The notes under the pieces are model-generated. The model saw only the letters and a list, made by a program, of their open reading frames with translations, was not told the origin of the DNA and ran no database searches. Below, piece by piece: positions 49,301 through 58,300 of a stretch of 64,000 bases of DNA. This DNA comes from Patiria pectinifera (lineage: Eukaryota; Echinodermata; Asteroidea; Valvatida; Asterinidae): NCBI GenBank assembly GCA_029964075.1, contig CM057142.1, positions 511,770 through 575,769 of the forward strand, written 5' to 3'. Both the position numbers and the translations under genes were made by a program. The stretch's first letter is position 1. The number at the start of each line of letters is the position of its first letter.

Positions 49301-52300
49301 TGTCTGTAGTATCCGAACAGGAAACAGTCGTCTAGTAACCACCAAAGAGTCGTCAGATTTCTCTAAAAAAAAGTTTCAAATTGCAAAACATAATGGCGGT
49401 CAATAATAGTTGATTTGCGGGCAAAACAATGCTCGAAACAGTTGTTTGACTGGAATTTTCTGCTTGATTGTCAAGGTAAGTCACATGTACGTAACGGTAA
49501 TTTACATTTAGATAATTTAACGAACATTATCACATGATGTTGGTTTTCTTTTTTTTCACTTGTCATGCCGTAAAACTGGCTTCCAAAAGACACTTCAAAA
49601 CTTACGATAACCCACAGACACGTCTTAACTTACGACGTGTTCCACACCGTCGTCAAGGTACTTACAATGCGTTCAACTCATAGTAAGTTTCGTGAAATCG
49701 ATTTTAAGAAGCATCATAAGTTGCGATGGGTTATTCTTCGTACGTTGAGTTACGATCGATCGTAGTGCTTCGTGAAATCGACCCCAGGTCCACTGTACGC
49801 AGAACCGAGTCCCCCCAAACTCGGGAACCCAAGGTGTAGGATTCACACTTACACCAGGTTTTACATGGGTAGGCTATAGATTTCGGATGATCTACCCGGG
49901 TCGAACCTCTCAACCCTGGTCCTGACCAGGGTCGGATTTTAGGTAAATAGGTAAACGGTGAAGAGACAAGAACTAAAGATGGATGACCAACTCACCCACT
50001 CCTGGCTGACATTGACGGACAGCTTTCTCTCTCGTTTGGTCTTAACCCCTGGTAGGTCTACATGGGTTATCTAAAATACACAAACAAAGCATTAAGATAA
50101 TTAATGAGTCAATATTTTCGTACTTCTAAGTGATAATTTTGCAAGACACAAAGGGACAGCCAATTGTCTTCTAACCGACCGAGTAACTGACTGACTGAAC
50201 TGACTGACTGAGTCACTGTGTATAAATTACCAGTTGACTGGATATGCCTAGACTTGTGTCACCAAATTATTATTTGGTTTAAAAGTCAGTAAATATTAAG
50301 TACTTGGAGACAATTCGTCGGATGCACCTAAAAGTGACCAATATGATAGTATTGCTGTACCATGAACTGAGGGACCATCTATGGGCTTTGAGCACACAAT
50401 ACAAGTACCACTATTACATTACTTTGTTGAATTTGTTTTGGTTTTATCAGTCCATGAAATAAGGCCTTCTGTGGAACGCTGTGGTCCAGTGGTAAAGGTG
50501 TCCAATGTGCCATGGTACATGGGTTTGAACCACTGATCTCTATATAAAGACTGGATAGCTAATAAAGAGCCGCACAATGTACGAATTTGACTCCATATTG
50601 GTGAGACCGGCTGGTGATCTACAAAGGACAAGTTGCCGTTTTTATAGACAGCATGATTTCTTTTGTAACGTCACGGTTCACTTGACTTATATTTTGACCA
50701 CCACCACTGACCAAGGTTAACTACAATTTTTTTTAACGTCGTGGTTACTAAAATACCGCAAATATCACTTTTTCGGCGTTTTGCAATGATAATCACTACG
50801 GAAATGTGTCCCTTTTAGAACATCATAATATGTGTACGTGACCAAAATGCGCGTCAACTGTTGATACAACGCGCGCGTATTTACGCGTAGAACGTTCGTA
50901 TTATACGCGGCCATCTTCGTGAGACCGGGGGCGAATTGGTCAATATGCAAAGTCGTCTGTGTGAATGTTGTATGCATATCCGCTATCCAGTCTTTATATA
51001 GAGATCAGTGGTTTGAACCCTGACAGGGAACATGGTGCTTGTGTCCTTGGGCAAGACACTTTACTACAATTGCCTCTCTCCACCCAGGAGTGTAACTATT
51101 CGTAAGAGTGAAAAGCCTGCCCAGTGTAACAGGATCCAACCGGGTTGACTGTCCTGAAGCCAAACTACCTCCGAGTCTGTTGCTGCCAACTGTAATGGGA
51201 TATAGCAGTGGCATTGTTCAATGAGACTAGCTCTCATTGTCTCAGAATTGGTGGGTGTTAACCCTAACCCCCTAGGCCCTCTGGCAAGGATGCAACCTCA
51301 ATCCTGGAAAATCTTCCAACTGCACACTAATTGGATTCAGCCTCAATCCTCCGAAATCATACGTTATTTCTTGAATTTAGTCTGTGGAGGAAGACCACAG
51401 CCTCAATCCTCTGCCAATCACTGCTACGGTTTGAGGCAGTGCGAATGGCGTTTAGAAGCAGTGGGGATGAAATACAAGAAAAAAATAGGGCTGATTTATG
51501 CATGGCTGAACATGTAACCAATGCAGGTTATGGCCTACTGGCATGACGTGCATGTAACGCATCCTCCTCAAAAAAAGCGATACATCTTTGCCATTCATCC
51601 TCAATCCTCTAAAATCATCCAAAACCGGCAGGAGGATTTTGGAGGATTGAGGAGGGTTAGGTTAATGGCCCAATGCAGCAAGGTCCCACGGACGTTTACA
51701 CCTGTTGCACTGTGTTGCATCTGGCAGGGTTAGGAAATCCTGGTTACCAACAGAGGAAAACGTCTCTCCTTACCTTTGGATCGTAGGAAGACATCTTGTC
51801 CATCTTCTTTCCAGTCTCTTGCCCAGAGGAGGGTCGCTTACTGAAGTACGCATACCCGAGTTTGGGTTTGTCGGGAAAGGTACAAACAACGAAGGAGTCT
51901 GTCACAACAGCTGTGAAGGGGAGAAATGTAAACAGTCACAGTTTTTTTTTATGTGTAAATGTGCAATCTTTCTCATCTAACGACTATTTCACTCTCACAT
52001 TTCATAGTTGTGCCGAAGTAATTCATTGCGAAAATGTACTTAAATGAATAACCCATATTATGGGCCTACTGATCCTACCCGTGAATGGGGGACAGAACAG
52101 TTTGTCACTGAAAATGTGAGGTTTTTTAAGCGAAACAGCATAAAACTGACTTACATATGGGCTGCCATGCATAAAGCCACAGTAATTTTAGACACGATTT
52201 GTAAACATTGGTACACTAAATGGAGGTTTAAATCCTATCCAATCCCAACCTGAATAAATCAAATCTGTTCAAATCCCGAATCTGTTCAAATCCCGAATCT

Positions 52301-55300
52301 GTTAGAATCCCGAATCTGTTCAAATCCCAAACATTCCTCACCGCTGTTAATGTTCTCAGAACAGAATTTCCCCTGTAGCGTTTTGTCTATGAGAATGCGC
52401 TCCACATCGCCGCTATGCGCCGATACCTGGAACGACAGCAGGACACAATTACTCAGCATGACCTGCAAAAACCAAAGAAGACAAAAGTGTTAATGGACCC
52501 AATCCACCATACCCCCTCACAATACACCCAGTGCCCACACACACACCCTTACACAGGCAAAGAAGTGGGGTACTTCTTTTGTTCTCGTGTACTAAAATTT
52601 TGCAATGTCGCACACTAATTTGAAAATGCTCTTATTTTAACCAGAATTAATTTCCTGGGCTGAAATTCGGACTTAATATCTCTTTTCCAAAACTCTTCCA
52701 TTTGCGACACATCAACATACCTTGGAAATTCCTAGTTTTTGAGTAAAATCCGTATATCGATTTCGTGAAAAACTTGTGGGGTACCAAAACGGTACCCCGC
52801 AAGTCGGTGGGCATTCCATGATCTGAAATTTTGGTTCAATTCCATCGGTAAACAACAGAGTTACTGAGGATCAAAAGTAGGACATGTTTTTTTTTTTACA
52901 CGTAGTACAAGTGTGTACAGTGAGCTAAGTACATGTAGCCTACGGTGCAAAAATTGTGTTTTTCGCAATATCATCAATGTGAATCTGTTTTGGTTTTCCA
53001 TGTAGCCTGGTTTTTTATTCCGAAAATTCTCCACAAATGACATTCAAAACCTTTCTTTTTCATTGTCTGAGACGTTACTAATATATAAGGTTAGTTACGG
53101 GTACCTGATCCCATAATCTGGAACCAGTTCCTGACATCAGCGGTCGGGTACCCGGGTACTAGGGTACCTGGTTCTAATGCACATATAACCAACTGATCAA
53201 ATGTCAGTTTGGCTTCCAGTGTTAGGCTGTGTCCCACTCAGTTGGCTACGGCTGGGAAATAGCATGCGCACCTATGGAAGCCACTGGCTAGCCGCTACAG
53301 CCACTTCTCATAGACTCATGTGTAACTGCCGGCTGCGGCCAAGTGATGTAGACAAGGCCTTATTCCAATTTTCAGGGATGTGATTGGTCTGTGACAAAAA
53401 ACCTGAAAATGTTATGCATGAAGTGCAAACTCCGGCTAGCGTGAAGCGCGAAGCCATTACGGCGTGGGATCCGGGGCCCGCTTAAGGGCCCCCGGAAAAT
53501 GTTTGATTTTAGATGCTCTGTGGTGCAATCTGAGGCGATTACTGGGCACTTTCCTCTGAAATTTTGGAGCAGAATTTGTTTTAATTTTAAGAAGAATTTT
53601 CCTTCATTTGTTAAAATGTATTCTTGTTCTTATAAAGTTTTTTCTGTACTCAAAGTTGAGAACCGTGCATTTTCATGTTTCCTCACCGTATTTGCCATGC
53701 TTTGATGTGCTTTGGGTGTTTCACATGCACATGGGATACGAGCGATTTCATTCCACTCGACGCGTAGTTGATGTCATTGCAAACATTGCAAACCTTGGCA
53801 GCGCCGGGTTGCTATTTTATCAAAACACTCTTGAAATTCATGCTGATGCCCGTCAATAATAACAGAGTCCCGAAACCATTCCCACCGGAACTTATTTTTC
53901 ACATCTTTATCAAGCTCTCGCACTGATAAATTTCCTTGCGACAGCCATGTTGGAAGCATACGTACACAAACACTCGTACTCCGAGCCGACGCACGTAAAA
54001 ACAATAACGTGCATAATCCACGTGATTGTACTGTACTGTATGCCACGCATTGTGCACGCTGAGTGATATTAGTCTGTACACCTGACCAGCGCAACACGTG
54101 CATCGTGAATACCGACACAGGAACTAGACCTAAATAATCACAACCTCGGACTCGAGCGAAAAATCGCATGATCGCGCTAATGGCAACGCATGCTCTTCAA
54201 CTTCAATATGTGCGCGTGTTAAAAAGATATGACGATCAACGAAGTAATGTCCGATTTCGGCAAGCAAAACTCATTTAGAGTAATTAATTACCACATTTTA
54301 CCCCCCTATTTTCTCAACGGATTCACATGATTCACGTTGGTGGACTTTTGAGGCCCAAAAAGACGGAATTCCGGAAAAAAAAAACGGAGAAATCACATCC
54401 CTGAATTTCACTGCAGCGCTCTAGCTGCATTTGATACCTGTAACCAGCTGCAAACAGATTACTACTGCTTAACAGCAAAAGTCTACAGAGAACCAGTTCT
54501 AAATCTGCATATTCTTCTTGTAATGTTGGCTGGTACCCTATTTCAGCTAAGCGATGTTGGCCGTGCCTTGGACTTACCTGGAATTGCCGCCTCGATCTCC
54601 ATCTTGTGAACACTACCTGGTGGCATGTCAATAGATCCTATGAGATACAAACAGAAGCATTATGTAGCATTGGCCTGTCTCATATAATAACTCAATATAA
54701 CTTAAGTTAAAGGGAAAATACAACATTTGCAAACATCAAAAAATCAAACTACCAAATCATTTTGAAATACCTTGCTGGACTGTTAGTGAATGACAGTGTA
54801 AAGCATCCTGTAAAATCATGGCACCTGGAATACTTTTCAAGAAAAGTGGTATTTTTGTATCAATTTCCAACGCTGATCGGCCGATCAGCGTTGGAAAAAA
54901 AATTGGCTTTTTTTCAAATACTGTCCCCAGTTGACCATCGCACTTGTTTGCAATCGATTACACACCTATGAACGGGTACAAGCCAGCTAGACTGGTTCCC
55001 TGACCTTACAATTCCCCAATATATGTAAACTGCTCTGTTTCTTCTTAAATGGAGTCAGGGAACCAGACTACAGGAAAATGATTGTTTTTCTTGGTTTTTA
55101 TAGCATTTTCGAACCCAAAACCTCAAAAAAGTCAGTGTAACTATATTTGCTATATGTTTCCACCCCCCCCCAATTCCATCCATTTATGAAAATTACAGCA
55201 AAAGCAAATGATGTATATTCCCTTTAATGGTCCCAGACTGATGGCTCCCAGGGAGTGCAAGTTGCACACAATCACATGTTCAGTAACGTTGACTTTGGGC

Positions 55301-58300
55301 AGCACTTAATGAGAGACAATAACATTTATTGCTTATTTGTGTTCCTGAGAGCATAAGCCTCTGTATTGATGACGTCATATTTTGTTTACATGTGCACTTT
55401 CCTATGGAGCCAGTGGGGGTTCACGGTCCACTGAGCACCGTAGGAAAGCGCACACATAAACAAAGTGTGACGTCATCAGTACAGAGGCTTATTGCATGCC
55501 TTCATTTTGGGAACGCATAAATCCTTGTGTGTGTATCATCTGAACTGTCACGTCCTTCGGATGGGGCATTGAACAAGAGGTTCTGTACCAGGTGCTGGAG
55601 GGGGGGTTAAAAAAAAAAAAACTAAAAAAAATTCATTATAAAAAGAAGCTGCATTACCTATTTGTCCGCAACAATTGGAAAAAAAAAAATCTGACGTGCC
55701 CTCCCCCCAAAAAAATCCTGGATCCGCCCCTGTAATACCCATGATCAGCACATGTACAAGAGCCAAGAGCACTTTGGAAAGGGAACAAAAGTGTTAGCGA
55801 GATGTTTCAGTAAGGATACTTTGCCAGCTACAGAAATCCATAATCAGAAACATCGTTTTTAATACAGTATACATTTAAACACTATCCATATCAGTTTGCA
55901 TGGTCCATTGCCATGAACAACGGTGGGTACATGTATATGTTAAAGGGAATATACATCATTTGCTTTTGCTGTAATTTTCAGAAATGGATGGAATTGGGGG
56001 GTTGGAAATATATAGCAAATATAGTTACACTGACTTTTTTGAGGTTTTGGGTTCGAAAATGCTATAAAAACCAAGAAAAACAATCATTTTCCTGTAGTCC
56101 CCTGACTCCATATAAGAAGAAACAGAGCAGTTTACATACATTGGGGAATTGTTAGGTCAGGGAACCAGTCTAGCTGGCTTGTACCCGTTCATAGGTGTGT
56201 AATCAATTGCAAACAAGTGCGATGGTCAATTGGGGCCAGTATTTGAGAAAAAGCCAGTTTTTCCCAACGCTGGTCGGCCGACCAGCGTTGGAAATTGATA
56301 CAAAAATACCACTTTTCTTGAAAATGACAGTATACCAGGTGCCATGAATTTACAGGATGCTTTACACGGTCATTCACTAACAGTCCAGCAAGGTATTTCA
56401 AAATGATTTGGTAGTTTTATTTTTTGATGTTTGCAAATGTTGTATTTTCCCTTTATTATGCGATTAGCTCGCATTTTCTGAGGCTTAAGTTCAACCCCTT
56501 GAAGTGTTGTATTTAAAAGTCCAGACTCTTCAGACAAACCTACCTCAACTTCTTTGAGTAGATCTCTGAGTTTCTCTGGTCGTCTGTTCTTGGGTGTCCA
56601 GAGCAAGTCTCTACCTGATAATAAAAAAACAACGCATGTTGTGGTTCCTTTTACTGTTAAATGTCTGATAAAACGTTACATGGGTTTCCAATTAAAATAA
56701 TAAAAATATTTCGGTTTATTATTCTGATAAGAAATATATAGAATTGTATAATGAGGGTTTGAGATGTAACTTCTAGATCAGATCTTATTTTTCCACTGAA
56801 ATATTATGAACTACAGCCGACAGGGTATCTCCCCCCCCCCCCAAAAAAAAGGTAGCCCACAAACAAAGGAACAATATGAACAAAATATGAACTTGATGAC
56901 CGTTATTATTAGTGTTGTGTAATGCACGTAAAAGAACCCATTTACACTTTTGTTTACCCTGGCCGGTTTGGAATGTTATATTGTCCTTGTTTTCTGTCCC
57001 TCTATCTCCTCTCCCCTGTCAAACTGTCCACCCTCCCTTCCCTCCCCCCTCGACCCATTCCTTCTCGCATCCTTCAGTCTTGTCTGGTCATACTTTTTCA
57101 ATTTTTAATTTTGTTTACTTTTTGATATATCTTTGCTTTGTCATTGTACTTTTGTTCATTTGTTGGCCGAATAAATAATAATAATAATAATAATAATACC
57201 TTGTAAACCCTTTTAAGGTGCTACATAAAATGGGTCTCATATTTCAAATACTTCATTTACCTGTCTTTAAAATAAATTCATTCGCGCCTTGTGTACCTAA
57301 TTCTTGGTAGATACGTGCGTTATATAAGACTCCGGTCTTAGTATTAGGGTTTTATCACAAACTAGAAGAAGTAAGCTTTCCATTGATATCTTGGATGCAT
57401 TCCTATATAATGTTTTACACCAGGAAGGTTTTCACGTACCATTTTCATTTTCAATGGAACGCATCCGTGATGCATGACCAGGGGAATGCATCCAAGATAT
57501 CAATGTAAAGCTTACTGCCCATAGTTTATGATAAATCCATAATAATGGTCATTAAGTACATAGGTTGGTCGTATTATCTTAATTTGTGGGTTACCATTTT
57601 GGGGGACACCCTAAATAATAATTTACTCACTTTGGCAAAACGAGAAATTGACTCAAACAGACAAGTTATAACTTTGCAACTTACTTTCTGCATATTGCTG
57701 TTTCTGGTCCAGGTAACCTGTAACAACTACGGGGAGAAAAATCACAAATGGTTAAAATCACCTCAACAATAAGAAACATAGGCTTCTCAAAGGCTTCTCT
57801 GTAACCTTGTTAGATGGAGTCAAGGCTGAATTTTTTAAAGAATGGTAACATAACTGGTAGCAGGGACATGGACCAGAGCCAGAACGGTACACCTTTGATC
57901 TGGGATCGTTTGGGGAAAATGGAATTCTACAATGGTAGAATTTACCTGTTTCTCCCTTGTAATGATAGGTGTGACAGCCGACATCAATATCTGCAACAAC
58001 GAAAAACGAAACAAACAAACAAAATTATGACAAGGACAAGGAACTGACTTATCAGCCTTAAAGGGAATATACATCATTTGGTTTTGCTGTAATTTTCAGA
58101 AATGGATGGAATTGGGGGGTTGGAAATATATAGCAAATATAGTTACACTGACTTTTTTGAGGTTTTGGGTTCGAAAATGCTATAAAAACCAAGAAAAACA
58201 ATCATTTTCCTGTAGTCTGGTTCCCTGACTCCATATAAGAAGAAACAGAGCAGTTTACATACATTGGGGAATTGTAAGGTCAGGGAACCAGTCTAGCTGG

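Noticed and set aside
54332-54631. Alternative frame of WDPCP exon 5 (reads SIDMPPGSVHKMEIE)
   Set aside because: It looks protein-like but breaks phase with exons 4 and 6; the in-phase frame aligns with WDPCP.
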